From a virus, in the IMG/VR virus record IMGVR_UViG_3300009488_002146, positions 1 to 27,489 of that record: a stretch of DNA of 27,489 nucleotides, one strand, 5' to 3'. Every line of letters begins with the position of its first letter. Position 1 is the first letter of the stretch. This document shows positions 1 through 7,916 of the stretch, one piece after another. The position numbers and the translations under genes are program-made. The notes below the pieces were generated by a model that was given only the letters and a program-made list of their open reading frames with translations, was not told the origin of the DNA and did no database searches.

Positions 1-366
1 GTCACCAGCGCCACGTCCGACCTGGAGATGTTCTGGCAGAACGTCACGACCGAGACCCGCACCATCTTCGAGCGGACGTTCGTGGCCATCCGGCTGCGCC
101 CGTTCCTGCGCCCGCAACACATGGTGCGGCAGGCGTTCGGCACGCCGGTGCCGCGACCTGGCCCCTACGTGTTCCGCGCCGCGCCGGTGCCACCGACGCC
201 GCCGCCGGTCACGATGCCGGGCTTCATGGTGAACATGGGCATCGAGCGGTTCCCACGGACGCGCCAGCAAGGCTGGTCAGCCCGCGCGCCCGCCAACGGA
301 GTGTTCAGCCTGACACCGCTGCCGGGCGTGGCCACGGGATTCGTGGGCACGAAGTTCTTACGATGA
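1..366 (+). CDS. Unknown phage protein, C-terminal part (5' end outside window)
   Basis: The frame is open from base 1 (reading VTSATSDLEMFWQNV) and ends at TGA 364-366, so this is probably the tail of a longer gene; an internal ATG at 28 would give 112 aa. The visible part starts with a helix-like segment rich in aromatic and charged residues and then becomes Pro/Gly-rich (APVPPTPPPVTMPG), like a flexible C-terminal region. I recognise no family. It lies 16 bases before the portal gene on the same strand, so it belongs to the head-gene operon. The position would suit a terminase or a small head gene, but no terminase motif (Walker or nuclease) is visible in the part present. Confidence 0.6.
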   Translation, partial: VTSATSDLEMFWQNVTTETRTIFERTFVAIRLRPFLRPQHMVRQAFGTPVPRPGPYVFRAAPVPPTPPPVTMPGFMVNMGIERFPRTRQQGWSARAPANGVFSLTPLPGVATGFVGTKFLR

Positions 367-382
367 TTCGGAGGAGATAACC

Positions 383-2740
383 ATGCCGACTGCACCCCCA
401 GGAGGTGGCCGAGGCGTCGGCGCCCGGACAGCTGGCGCGAGCTCGAAGCAGTTCACGTTCCGGGACATCCCGAAGATCCGCCCCGAGGCCACAGAGCCCG
501 ACCCCCAGGACGGCTCGCGGCTGGAGTGGGTGTCGTTCCTGTGGGATAGCCAGGATGAGCTCGTGCGCCTCCGCGATCGCATGATCGAGGAGAACCTGCG
601 GATGCTCGCCGGCCAGCAATGGACGGTGTTCAACCCGCGCCTCGGGCGCTTCGTGGACGTGACGCGATGGATGACCGACGAGGAAAAACGCTGGCGCTCG
701 CGGCCCGTCTTCAACCGCTTGCTCCTGTGGTTCATGCTCACGCACGCGCGGATGACCGAGAACCCGCCCATCATCACGTTCGCTCCGGGGCCGGACCGTA
801 TCGACTCTGAGCTCGCCGCCACGATGGACATCATCTTCAAGACGAAGTGGCGCGAGATCGACATGAATGAGATCTGGGATCGCGCTGCGTCCTGGCTCAT
901 CCCCTCGGGCACCGTGTACCTGCGCAGCCGGCTGGACACCGAGAAGGGGGCCCTGCAGCCGCGCATCGCGCGCGCGCCGCTGCCCATGGTCGGGCCCGAC
1001 GGCGAGCCACGCCTCGACGAGGCCGGAGCGCCGATGGAGACCGAGGAAGAGTTCGACGATGTCCCGCTCGGGGAGGACTTCGAGCCCCTGAAGCAGATGA
1101 CGCCCGACGGGCCGATGCAGACCGGCGAGGCGTTCGCCGAGAAGAAGGGGGACCTCAACGTCGACGTGTTCAACGCCCTGCAGGTCCGGGGTGAGTGGTC
1201 TCCCCGCCCGTGGCACGAGAAGCGGTGGCACATGATCCGCACGTTCCTGACCCCCCTGGAGATCTTCGAGCGGTGGGGTGTGGACACGGTGGGCGAGGCG
1301 GAGACCACGCCGGACGGGACGGGGGCGCTGGAGCGCATCCTCTTCGGGAAGGGATTCTTTGGCGCGGCCGAGGCCTTCTTCGGCTCCGACTTCGCGAGCG
1401 CGGGGATGCCCGAGCAGCTGGTCGAGGTGTTCGAGCTCTGGCACCGCCCGGTGAAGAACCCCAACGAGCCCCGGATGGCGGAGACCGAGGAGTCACCTGG
1501 CGGCCGGCTGCTGATCTGCACGCGGAAGAAGGTGCTGTCCGACGACGTGCGGCCCGTGCGCTTCAAGTTCACGAGCTCGCTGCGGCGGATCGAGTTCGTC
1601 CGCCTACCGGGCCGGATGTCCGGGGGCACGACCCCGCAGGAGGCGATGAACGGCGCCCAGCGCAGCTACAACCGCGGCTGGTCCCAGATCATCGAGCACC
1701 GCAACCTGGTCACCAACCCCAAGGGCATCATCGACGCGATGAGCGGGCTGGAGGAGACCGAGATCGACAACGAGCCGGGCACGTTCCACGTCGTGGCTCG
1801 CCGGCCAGGCGTGCCGGCGTTCGAGTGGGTGGTCCCGCCGCCGATCTCCGAGGACGTCTACCGCACGCAGGCGCTGCTGCTCAACGAGATCAACGACCTC
1901 GGGGCGCTGGCTGGCACCGAGGGCGACGCGCCGACGCAGGACGCCTCTGGCGAGCTCGTGAAGGAGCTCCGCTTCAACGCTGACCGGTTCGTCGGTCCCA
2001 CCATGCGCCGGGCCGTGAACGAGATGGCGCGGATGGGTGACGACTGGCTCACGCTGATGCCGCTGATCTTCGACCGGGAGGAGCTGTTCTCCTACGCCGG
2101 CGAGGACAACGTGGCGCGCACCACGATCATCATCCCGCAGATGTTCGCCGAGGGGAAGGTCAACATCATCCCCGACGTCGAGTCGATGCTGCCCGAGGGG
2201 CGCGGAGAGCGCCAGGCTCGGATCACCTCGCTGTATGTGAACGGGCTGTTCGGCCCGCCGGGCACGCCGGAGTCGGTGCGCCGCTTCTTCGAGCTCTCGA
2301 CGTTCCCCCACATCGACCGGGCCAAGAAGTTCGGCGGAGTGGACCGCATCACGGCTGAGCAGGAGAACGGCCAGCTCCTCCAGGGCATGGACCCGCGGCA
2401 GATCCCCGTGTTCGAGTGGTACGACCACTCGATCCATCTGCTGATCCATGAGGAGTTTATGAAGTCCCCGGAGTTCCTGAAGCAGCCCGAGCAGATCCGG
2501 GCGGCGTTCGAGGCGCACCGGCAGATGCACATCCTCATCATTCAGATCACGCTGATGGAAGCCGGATCGGTCGGCGGGCTGGCGCCGGGGGGAGGACCCC
2601 CCGCTCCGAGCGGTAACGGCAATGGCGCGCCGGGACCAAGTTCCCAGGACGTGGCCGGTGGCGGGACGATCGGTCGTGAACCAGAAGGAGTCACCGAGAC
2701 GCCGACCGCCGCAGGCCAGGGTGTGCCGGCTGGGGGATAG
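383..2740 (+). CDS. Portal protein (podovirus type)
   Basis: This 785-aa protein is the likely portal, the dodecameric ring at one capsid vertex through which DNA is packaged and ejected. It starts at ATG 383 behind a strong GGAGGAG. The N-terminal part (about residues 55-170) has the helical, Trp-containing pattern of P22/T7-like portals (DRMIEENLRMLAGQQW, RPVFNRLLLWFMLTHARMTENPP). The central part includes the segment DASGELVKELRFNADRF, as expected near the portal stem and crown. Residues from about 725 on are Gly/Pro-rich and look disordered. Its length is close to large podoviral portals (P22 about 725 aa). Its position before scaffold-like and capsid genes supports the call. The assignment rests on pattern and synteny, not a search. 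Confidence 0.8.
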   Translation: MPTAPPGGGRGVGARTAGASSKQFTFRDIPKIRPEATEPDPQDGSRLEWVSFLWDSQDELVRLRDRMIEENLRMLAGQQWTVFNPRLGRFVDVTRWMTDEEKRWRSRPVFNRLLLWFMLTHARMTENPPIITFAPGPDRIDSELAATMDIIFKTKWREIDMNEIWDRAASWLIPSGTVYLRSRLDTEKGALQPRIARAPLPMVGPDGEPRLDEAGAPMETEEEFDDVPLGEDFEPLKQMTPDGPMQTGEAFAEKKGDLNVDVFNALQVRGEWSPRPWHEKRWHMIRTFLTPLEIFERWGVDTVGEAETTPDGTGALERILFGKGFFGAAEAFFGSDFASAGMPEQLVEVFELWHRPVKNPNEPRMAETEESPGGRLLICTRKKVLSDDVRPVRFKFTSSLRRIEFVRLPGRMSGGTTPQEAMNGAQRSYNRGWSQIIEHRNLVTNPKGIIDAMSGLEETEIDNEPGTFHVVARRPGVPAFEWVVPPPISEDVYRTQALLLNEINDLGALAGTEGDAPTQDASGELVKELRFNADRFVGPTMRRAVNEMARMGDDWLTLMPLIFDREELFSYAGEDNVARTTIIIPQMFAEGKVNIIPDVESMLPEGRGERQARITSLYVNGLFGPPGTPESVRRFFELSTFPHIDRAKKFGGVDRITAEQENGQLLQGMDPRQIPVFEWYDHSIHLLIHEEFMKSPEFLKQPEQIRAAFEAHRQMHILIIQITLMEAGSVGGLAPGGGPPAPSGNGNGAPGPSSQDVAGGGTIGREPEGVTETPTAAGQGVPAGG

Positions 2741-2743
2741 GCG

Positions 2744-3007
2744 ATGCCGCTCAGGAAGGGCACGAGCCAGCAGACCATAAGTGAGAATATCGCGCGGGAG
2801 ATCGAGGGTGGTCGCGACCGGAAACAGGCTGCCGCCATCAGTTTCTCCACCGCGAGAAAAAGCGCACGCGCTCGAACTGGCCGCGTGCCCGAGCGGTTAA
2901 AACCACCTGGCGAGCGGCGCCGGCCACGTACCACGGTGAGCACCCGCCGCCGCCGGACATCCAAGCGACGGAAGCGTCGCCTATCGCGTGTGACCACAAG
3001 GAGATAA
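2744..3007 (+). CDS. Small basic phage protein between portal and scaffold
   Basis: This 87-aa protein starts at ATG 2744, three bases after the portal stop, and its TAA lies inside the ribosome binding site of the next gene (AAGGAGATAACC). Residues 1-42 (MPLRKGTSQQTISENIAREI then RKQAAAISFSTARKSA) resemble the short 'KGxS..xIxxNI..E...G...KQAxAI' proteins often found beside phage head genes; their function is not known to me. Residues 43-87 are extremely Arg/Lys-rich with no clear fold. Over that second half the frame of the following gene is also open and reads more like a normal protein, so the C-terminus here may be a frame artefact (see findings). Confidence 0.6.
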   Translation: MPLRKGTSQQTISENIAREIEGGRDRKQAAAISFSTARKSARARTGRVPERLKPPGERRRPRTTVSTRRRRTSKRRKRRLSRVTTRR

Positions 3008-3009
3008 CC

Positions 3010-4272
3010 GTGGCAGCTCCAGTAAAGCCCGACCCGTCTGCATCGACAGACGCCGAGGGCGGAGAGCAGGAAGGTGGACTGCGACTGAGTCCACTGGAAG
3101 CAGCGATCGCAGAAGCCAGGCGAGCATCGACCGAGGGCGAGCCACTCGTGCCGCCGGCAAAAGAAGAGGGGGAGGGCGACGAGAAGCCCGCCGGCGAGGC
3201 GGAAGCCGAGGGTGCCGAAGCAAGCGAGGCCGAGGGAGGTGAGCCGGATGCCACCGAAGAAGACGAAGAAGGAGCTGCTGACGCCGACGCAGGCGCGGAG
3301 GAAACGGAGGCCGGCGAGGAAGGCGGCGAGCCGCCCGAAACGGAAGGCGCTGCCGAAGCCGATGCGCAAGCCGAGGACGATGTAGACCCCGAGCTCGTGG
3401 TGGGATTGCCGCCACGGCGCGAGGGCGACGAGGAAGTCGAGATCGTCGCGGAGAACCAGGAGGTGGCCGAACGACTCCGCCAGCTGAAGAACCAAGCCGT
3501 CGCAGGCGCCCAGCTGCAGGAGCGGGAGGCGAAGGTCGAGACCGACTTCGCACAGATCGAGGAGATGGAGCTGCAGATCGGGACCGACCCGGTCGGCTTC
3601 ATCCTCAAGAACGTGCCCGAGCAGACGATCGGTCTGCTCACGTTGGCGCTCGTGACGGACGACGCCGTGCTGGCGTCGATCAAGGATCAGCTGTTCCCGG
3701 CGCTCCAAGATGAGAAGGAGCTCCGCACCCTACGTGCTGAGCTCAAGGGCGCACGGGCCGAAGCGAAGAACAGCCTCCGCGACGCCGTCGAGGCGAAGCG
3801 GTACGGCAAAGAGCAGGCAAAGATCATCCGGGGCGCGATCGCCCACATGGTGCCGGTCACCGACGGGATCTCGGAGAGCCGGCGCACGGCGATCATTCAG
3901 GACTTGGAGCTCGCAGCCGCCACGGAGGTGCGCACGAAGCAGCTGCAGAAGGTGGAACCGGGCGACCTGCCCGTGCTGCTGAGCGCGAAGTTGCGGGCCC
4001 ATGGCATTGATCCTCTCGCAGCATCGAAGGCGATAACAGACGGCGCCAATTCGGAGGCCGGCTCCACGAGCTCCCCGAAGAAGAAGGCGAAGCGTCCCAC
4101 GACCAAGGAGCTGAAGACGGCGAGTGCCAGGCGGAAGAAAGCAGCCGCAGTCACGCCCCCCGGCGGATCTGCCCCTGCGTCTCGGCCGAAGCTGCCGGAA
4201 GGCCAGAAGCTGAGCGATCGGTTCAAGTTGGCGCGCGAGAAGGGTCTCGGCGCGCTGCTCTCGAACCGGTGA
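3010..4272 (+). CDS. Putative capsid scaffolding protein
   Basis: The start is GTG 3010, set by an ideal AAGGAG seven bases upstream; the product is 420 aa. The first 140 or so residues are very rich in Glu, Asp and Ala (low complexity). A long helical, coiled-coil-prone middle follows (about 140-190 and 235-270, for example ELRTLRAELKGARAEAKNSL). The C-terminal 90 residues are Lys/Arg-rich and finish with a short helix, LSDRFKLAREKGLGALLSNR. Acidic, coiled coil and basic tail is the usual build of podoviral scaffolds, whose basic C-terminus binds coat protein during procapsid assembly. The location directly between portal and major capsid genes is the standard scaffold position. No protease motif is seen. 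Confidence 0.65.
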   Translation: MAAPVKPDPSASTDAEGGEQEGGLRLSPLEAAIAEARRASTEGEPLVPPAKEEGEGDEKPAGEAEAEGAEASEAEGGEPDATEEDEEGAADADAGAEETEAGEEGGEPPETEGAAEADAQAEDDVDPELVVGLPPRREGDEEVEIVAENQEVAERLRQLKNQAVAGAQLQEREAKVETDFAQIEEMELQIGTDPVGFILKNVPEQTIGLLTLALVTDDAVLASIKDQLFPALQDEKELRTLRAELKGARAEAKNSLRDAVEAKRYGKEQAKIIRGAIAHMVPVTDGISESRRTAIIQDLELAAATEVRTKQLQKVEPGDLPVLLSAKLRAHGIDPLAASKAITDGANSEAGSTSSPKKKAKRPTTKELKTASARRKKAAAVTPPGGSAPASRPKLPEGQKLSDRFKLAREKGLGALLSNR

Positions 4273-4300
4273 ACTGACCTTTCACCGAGGAGCTGTGACA

Positions 4301-5749
4301 ATGGAGTACAACCGACTCACGGTCGGCTTCAGTCGCTTCCTGGTGGGCTGTGGTTTCTTGGCGCTGTATCTCCTGACGGGACCGGTTGCCCTTGCGGCGC
4401 CGGTGTTCGGCATGGCCGGAGACACCACGCTCACGTCGGACATCGACGAAGCCCTCAAGATCATCTTCTCGGACCCACTCATCAACAACATCGTCGAAGA
4501 CACGGAGCTGATGGACATCTTCAAGGTGGATATGAACGTCCAAGCGGACGATACCACCGGCGGGAGATTCATCGAGATGGCTCACTACTTCACGCTGCCG
4601 GCTGGCGTTGGCGCGCGTGCAGAGAACGAGTACATCCCCGAGCCCGACGATCCTCGCTTCGAGAACTCGCGCCTCTTCCTGCGGAAGCTGCAGGGTGTGG
4701 TCGAGATGACGGGCGATGTGATGCGCAAAGTGCGGTCCGACGAAGGGGCGTTCCTGAACTACATGGAGCGCGCACTCCCCGATCTCGTCACCCGGCTGGT
4801 GAACGAGATCGACCGGATGTACATCTCTGATGGATCGGGCATCAAGGCCCGAATCGAGAGCGTCACCTCGGCCGTGGGCACGACGCTCGTGGCTGTGGTC
4901 AATCGCACCTACGGCATCGACGGACTCACCGGCTCGATCTTCCAGTTCATGGAGGGCGAGCGGAACGTGTTCGACCCGGCGGCTGACGGTCAGTCGTTGC
5001 GGGCCGGCGGTGGCGATCAGTCGTTGCAACTCACCGACATCGACGAAGACACCAACACGCTTACGTGGACCGGGCTTGCTGCGCTCGTGAGCATCGTGGT
5101 GGCTGACGATTACATCTTCTCCGGCGACGAAGCCGGGGCGTCGAGCAACACGGCCGCGGGCGAGGATCGCGAGATCGCCGGCCTGTTGGCTGCGGTGGAC
5201 GATGGCGGGATCATCGCCACGTACAACAACATCGACCGCACGGCGTCGGGTAACCGGCTCTGGAAGTCGATCGTCATCGACGGGTCCGTGCCCCAGTGGG
5301 GCGGACAACTCACCGAGGAACTGCTGACGTTCGCGGACGATGAGGTCACGGTGAAGGGTGCCGGCCGCATTGATACGTGGGTCATGGCGCGGTCCGCTGC
5401 GCGTGGCTACTGGCAGAGCCTGAAGGGCGACCGGACCATGGTCGATCCTCGCTCCTTCACGGGCGGGAAGGCCGGACTCTCGGTCGTGCTGGGTGATCGG
5501 ACCATCGACCTCAAGGTCGCGCGCAAGCTGCCGCCCGAGCTCACGTTCGGTCTGCAGTCGGACAGCTTCCGGCGCCTGACGTTGGGCCAGTGGGAGTGGG
5601 ACGACAGAACCGGCTCCATCTGGAATCGGGTGACCGACTCGGTCGGTCGGAAGGATGCGTTCTTCGCCGTCGGCAACATGTACGAGCAGCTGTTCTGCAT
5701 GGCGCCGCGCAAGAATGTACGGATCGAAGGCCTGACGGCCGTATTCTAA
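4301..5749 (+). CDS. Major capsid protein with signal-peptide-like leader
   Basis: This is the likely coat subunit (HK97 fold expected). ATG 4301 is chosen because GAGGAG at 4287-4292 is eight bases upstream; a GTG at 4295 would be only two bases away. The product is 482 aa. Family-like segments include TLTSDIDEALKIIFSDPLINNI near the N-terminus, then TLPAGVGARAENEYIPEPDD and KLQGVVEMTGDVMRKVRSD (N-arm and E-loop style region), then a long mixed alpha/beta body. Residues 1-37 form an unusual leader: Arg5 and Arg12, a hydrophobic stretch from 13 to 33, and an ALA-AP cleavage-like site. An internal ATG at 4412 would remove it but has no ribosome binding site. A strong hairpin follows the gene, as after many capsid genes. 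Confidence 0.85.
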   Translation: MEYNRLTVGFSRFLVGCGFLALYLLTGPVALAAPVFGMAGDTTLTSDIDEALKIIFSDPLINNIVEDTELMDIFKVDMNVQADDTTGGRFIEMAHYFTLPAGVGARAENEYIPEPDDPRFENSRLFLRKLQGVVEMTGDVMRKVRSDEGAFLNYMERALPDLVTRLVNEIDRMYISDGSGIKARIESVTSAVGTTLVAVVNRTYGIDGLTGSIFQFMEGERNVFDPAADGQSLRAGGGDQSLQLTDIDEDTNTLTWTGLAALVSIVVADDYIFSGDEAGASSNTAAGEDREIAGLLAAVDDGGIIATYNNIDRTASGNRLWKSIVIDGSVPQWGGQLTEELLTFADDEVTVKGAGRIDTWVMARSAARGYWQSLKGDRTMVDPRSFTGGKAGLSVVLGDRTIDLKVARKLPPELTFGLQSDSFRRLTLGQWEWDDRTGSIWNRVTDSVGRKDAFFAVGNMYEQLFCMAPRKNVRIEGLTAVF

Positions 5750-5775
5750 GCCGGCAGGTGCGATGCAGGTGGTGT

Positions 5776-5797
5776 TCCGGGGGCTCCGGCCCCCGGA
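5776..5797 (+). terminator. Hairpin downstream of the capsid gene
   Basis: A perfect 9-bp stem, TCCGGGGGC and GCCCCCGGA, is closed by the loop TCCG. A C-G pair around a UNCG loop is one of the most stable RNA tetraloops. It lies 27 bases after the capsid stop and before the next ribosome binding site. No T-run follows, so it may act as a partial terminator or as a 3' stabiliser of capsid mRNA rather than a full terminator. Confidence 0.6.
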
Positions 5798-5830
5798 CCC
5801 ACATCATTTCGCCTTCACGAGGAGGGACCG

Positions 5831-6691
5831 TTGTCTACTCAAGATCGCAATATCGACCGGAACGCCGAGGTGGCCCGGAAGTACATCGCCGCCATCGCCG
5901 CGGCGCCGACGGCCACCGACGTCGACCAGATCCGGTACTTGTATCAGATGCGCCACAATTTCCGGCTGACCGACCTGGAGGTGTACGCCCAGGATGTGGG
6001 TACGGCCGTGATTCGGGCGCGGGCCTGTATCGCCAAGGAGCTGAGCGCCGTGGGCGCCCCGCTGGCGACGCCGGCCGCGGCCGTCACGTTCGCCATCGAG
6101 GCCTTCACCCAGCTGGACGCCGGGATCTTCGTGGCCGTGGGCGCGACGGCGGCCCAGGCGTTCGGCAACACCGCGCAGGTCAGCGATACCTTCTGGGGCG
6201 CGTGGACCGTGCAGATCGACGGCGCGCAGGTGATAACCACGAAGCCCGCCGCAAGCGTCATGGCGTTCCTCAGCCAGGACGACGCTCTCAAGAACGCGCC
6301 GGCGCCGGATGCCCTCAACGGGCTGGTCGGTGTGCTGACGATCGAAGCCAATGGCGGCGACTTCATCGCGGGCACGACCCTCACCAACGCCGCTCTCGTC
6401 GACAGCTTCGACCTTGTCGATCGCGGCGGGATCTTCGTCGACGCGCCCATCTCGGCGACGCCGGATGCCGTGCAGGCCAACCTGGACTTCGGCGCGAATC
6501 GGCGGCTGACCGTGGCGAAGGTGGGGAACCTGGTGGGCATCGAAGGCGACTTCCTTGTCGCCACCGTGCGCTCGGTCGGTGCGGCCACCATCACCGACGG
6601 CAAGCTGACCCTCGGGTATCGCAAGTTCCCGCTCCAGGGCGAGTCCGGTCCCGACGTGGCTACCGGGCTCACTGCGGCGCAAGTCGTCTAA
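5831..6691 (+). CDS. Unknown virion-type protein after capsid gene
   Basis: The 286-aa product starts at TTG 5831, supported by AGGAGGG at 5820-5826; no ATG fits better. Residues 1-75 are mostly helical (VARKYIAAIAAAPTATDVDQ, then TDLEVYAQDVGTAVIRARACI). From about residue 80 the protein turns into small, Ala/Gly/Thr/Val-rich beta-type sequence with few charged residues, as in virion surface or decoration proteins. It has its own strong ribosome binding site after the capsid hairpin, so its expression may be set separately from the capsid protein. A decoration or head-stabilising role is a guess from position only; I recognise no family. Confidence 0.7.
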   Translation: MSTQDRNIDRNAEVARKYIAAIAAAPTATDVDQIRYLYQMRHNFRLTDLEVYAQDVGTAVIRARACIAKELSAVGAPLATPAAAVTFAIEAFTQLDAGIFVAVGATAAQAFGNTAQVSDTFWGAWTVQIDGAQVITTKPAASVMAFLSQDDALKNAPAPDALNGLVGVLTIEANGGDFIAGTTLTNAALVDSFDLVDRGGIFVDAPISATPDAVQANLDFGANRRLTVAKVGNLVGIEGDFLVATVRSVGAATITDGKLTLGYRKFPLQGESGPDVATGLTAAQVV

Positions 6692-6701
6692 AGGAGGCAG
6701 T

Positions 6702-7016
6702 ATGCCAAAGGGCAGAAAAGCAGGATCGAACCTGGCGCGACCCGATGACGGGGGTGCGCCCAATACCCTGCGGACGGGTCGGGACATGGCCTCGGAGAAC
6801 GCCGGCCAGTCGGGACCGAACCGCGGCACCAACACCGGGTCACCAACGCCAGGCGGCGTGAACGGCTCGGCGAAAGCGGGCGCACGCCAGCGCGGGGGCT
6901 CGAAGAGCTCAGCTCCCGGTGGGCGGAAGGGCCCAGTGACCATTCCAGGCGCAGGACGCGGAGCCCAGACGATCTCGGGCGTGGCCGTGGCCGGCGTCGC
7001 CAAGAAGGGGGGATAA
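6702..7016 (+). CDS. Small disordered Gly/Ser/Arg-rich protein A
   Basis: The 104-aa product starts at ATG 6702 behind AAAGGAGG, which begins inside the preceding gene's TAA; this is among the best ribosome binding sites in the window. The sequence is low complexity: Gly, Ala, Ser, Pro, Asn and basic residues dominate, there is no Trp, Tyr, Phe or Cys, and there are no predicted membrane segments. It should be intrinsically disordered and strongly basic. It sits next to a second protein of the same style. A DNA- or capsid-associated role is possible but not shown. Confidence 0.7.
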   Translation: MPKGRKAGSNLARPDDGGAPNTLRTGRDMASENAGQSGPNRGTNTGSPTPGGVNGSAKAGARQRGGSKSSAPGGRKGPVTIPGAGRGAQTISGVAVAGVAKKGG

Positions 7017-7017
7017 C

Positions 7018-7350
7018 GTGGGTCTTCAGAAATCACCGAGGCGTTCGGAGATGTCGACCGGGGGCCTGAATCGCACGAAGATGGCCGGCGCGTCGCAAGG
7101 CTCCGGCGGCTCGCGGCTGGAGAGCAACGTGTCCGGGCGCGAGTTCCCCGGCAAGGCGCCAAGGGCGGGCGCTGGGCCGAAGAGCCCGAGCGCGAAGAAG
7201 CCGGCACAGCAAGCGGCCACGGCGGGGCGGATCACGACGGCAGGCCAGGCGCGCGGCGGCCCGAACCAGATGAGCGATGCGGTCGCTACGACGGACTCGG
7301 GCACGAAGAGCGGACGCGGACGCGGCAAAGTCGGTGGCACGCTCGGATAG
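7018..7350 (+). CDS. Small disordered Gly/Ser/Arg-rich protein B
   Basis: The 110-aa product starts at GTG 7018, with the G-rich stretch AAGGGGGGAT just upstream overlapping the end of the previous gene. Like its neighbour it is basic, low complexity and lacks Trp, Tyr and Cys (one Phe). Typical pieces are ASQGSGGSRLES, KSPSAKKPAQQAATAGR and SGRGRGKVGGTLG. The two proteins share style rather than clear alignment, so an old duplication cannot be claimed. The 3' end overlaps the following gene. Function unknown. Confidence 0.65.
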   Translation: MGLQKSPRRSEMSTGGLNRTKMAGASQGSGGSRLESNVSGREFPGKAPRAGAGPKSPSAKKPAQQAATAGRITTAGQARGGPNQMSDAVATTDSGTKSGRGRGKVGGTLG

Positions 7351-7906
7351 GCTCACCGACGTCTCGACGTTCTACGAGGCGCCGCCCGAGGTGATCGCGC
7401 AGTTCCGGGCCATCGACCCTCTCACCGAGCTCGTGCACGTCGGTAAGGACCGTTGGTGGCTCGGGCGCGTGGACCCAGCCACGCCGGCGAGGCTGGCCGG
7501 CGAGGTCGAGCTGCTCAGGTGCCAGCAGGAGGGCGTGATGTGGCCGACGTTGCGGAAGGCCATGCTGCAGGCGCAGGGCTTCCGGCGGGTGCTGCTCTGG
7601 GACGTGAACGCCCGCACGCACGAGTGGGAACAGCTCACCCGCATCTACAACGAGGCGAGCTGGGGCCACTGGATAGCGCAGTTCCGGCTGCAGGAGTGGG
7701 TTTATCGGCACTGGCCCAATTCGGACGCGGCGTGGAATCGGCTGATGCTGCGCCACGAGATGGGCATGATGGATACGAAGCTGAAGAAGAAGATCGCGCA
7801 GGTGCTCGACATGGTGCACGCGGACCGCAAGATCATCCTGAAGCGGGTGCGCCGTGAGAAGTTCTTCACCGGCCTGGGCGGATTGCTCAAGCGCCGAGCC
7901 AGCTAA
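7334..7906 (+). CDS. Unknown 190-aa phage protein, Trp-rich
   Basis: The frame is open from an ATG at 7277, but the first 19 residues (MRSLRRTRARRADADAAKS) look like a shadow of the previous gene. GTG 7334 is preferred because it reduces the overlap to 17 bases; neither start has a clear ribosome binding site. The mature sequence is helical with many aromatic residues (KDRWWLGRVD, RVLLWDVNARTHEWEQLTRIYNEASWGHWIAQFRLQEWVYRHW) and a very basic C-terminus (LKKKIAQVL, KRVRREKFF, LLKRRAS). I do not recognise the family. It lies between capsid-type and neck-type genes, so a minor head or replication-linked role cannot be separated. Confidence 0.65.
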   Translation: MARSDRLTDVSTFYEAPPEVIAQFRAIDPLTELVHVGKDRWWLGRVDPATPARLAGEVELLRCQQEGVMWPTLRKAMLQAQGFRRVLLWDVNARTHEWEQLTRIYNEASWGHWIAQFRLQEWVYRHWPNSDAAWNRLMLRHEMGMMDTKLKKKIAQVLDMVHADRKIILKRVRREKFFTGLGGLLKRRAS

Positions 7907-7916
7907 GGAGACGACC

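Noticed and set aside
5590-6861. 423-aa plus-strand frame overlapping the capsid end and the next gene
   Set aside because: It is very rich in Arg/Gly, ignores the hairpin and strong ribosome binding sites in the region, and overlaps two better-supported genes.
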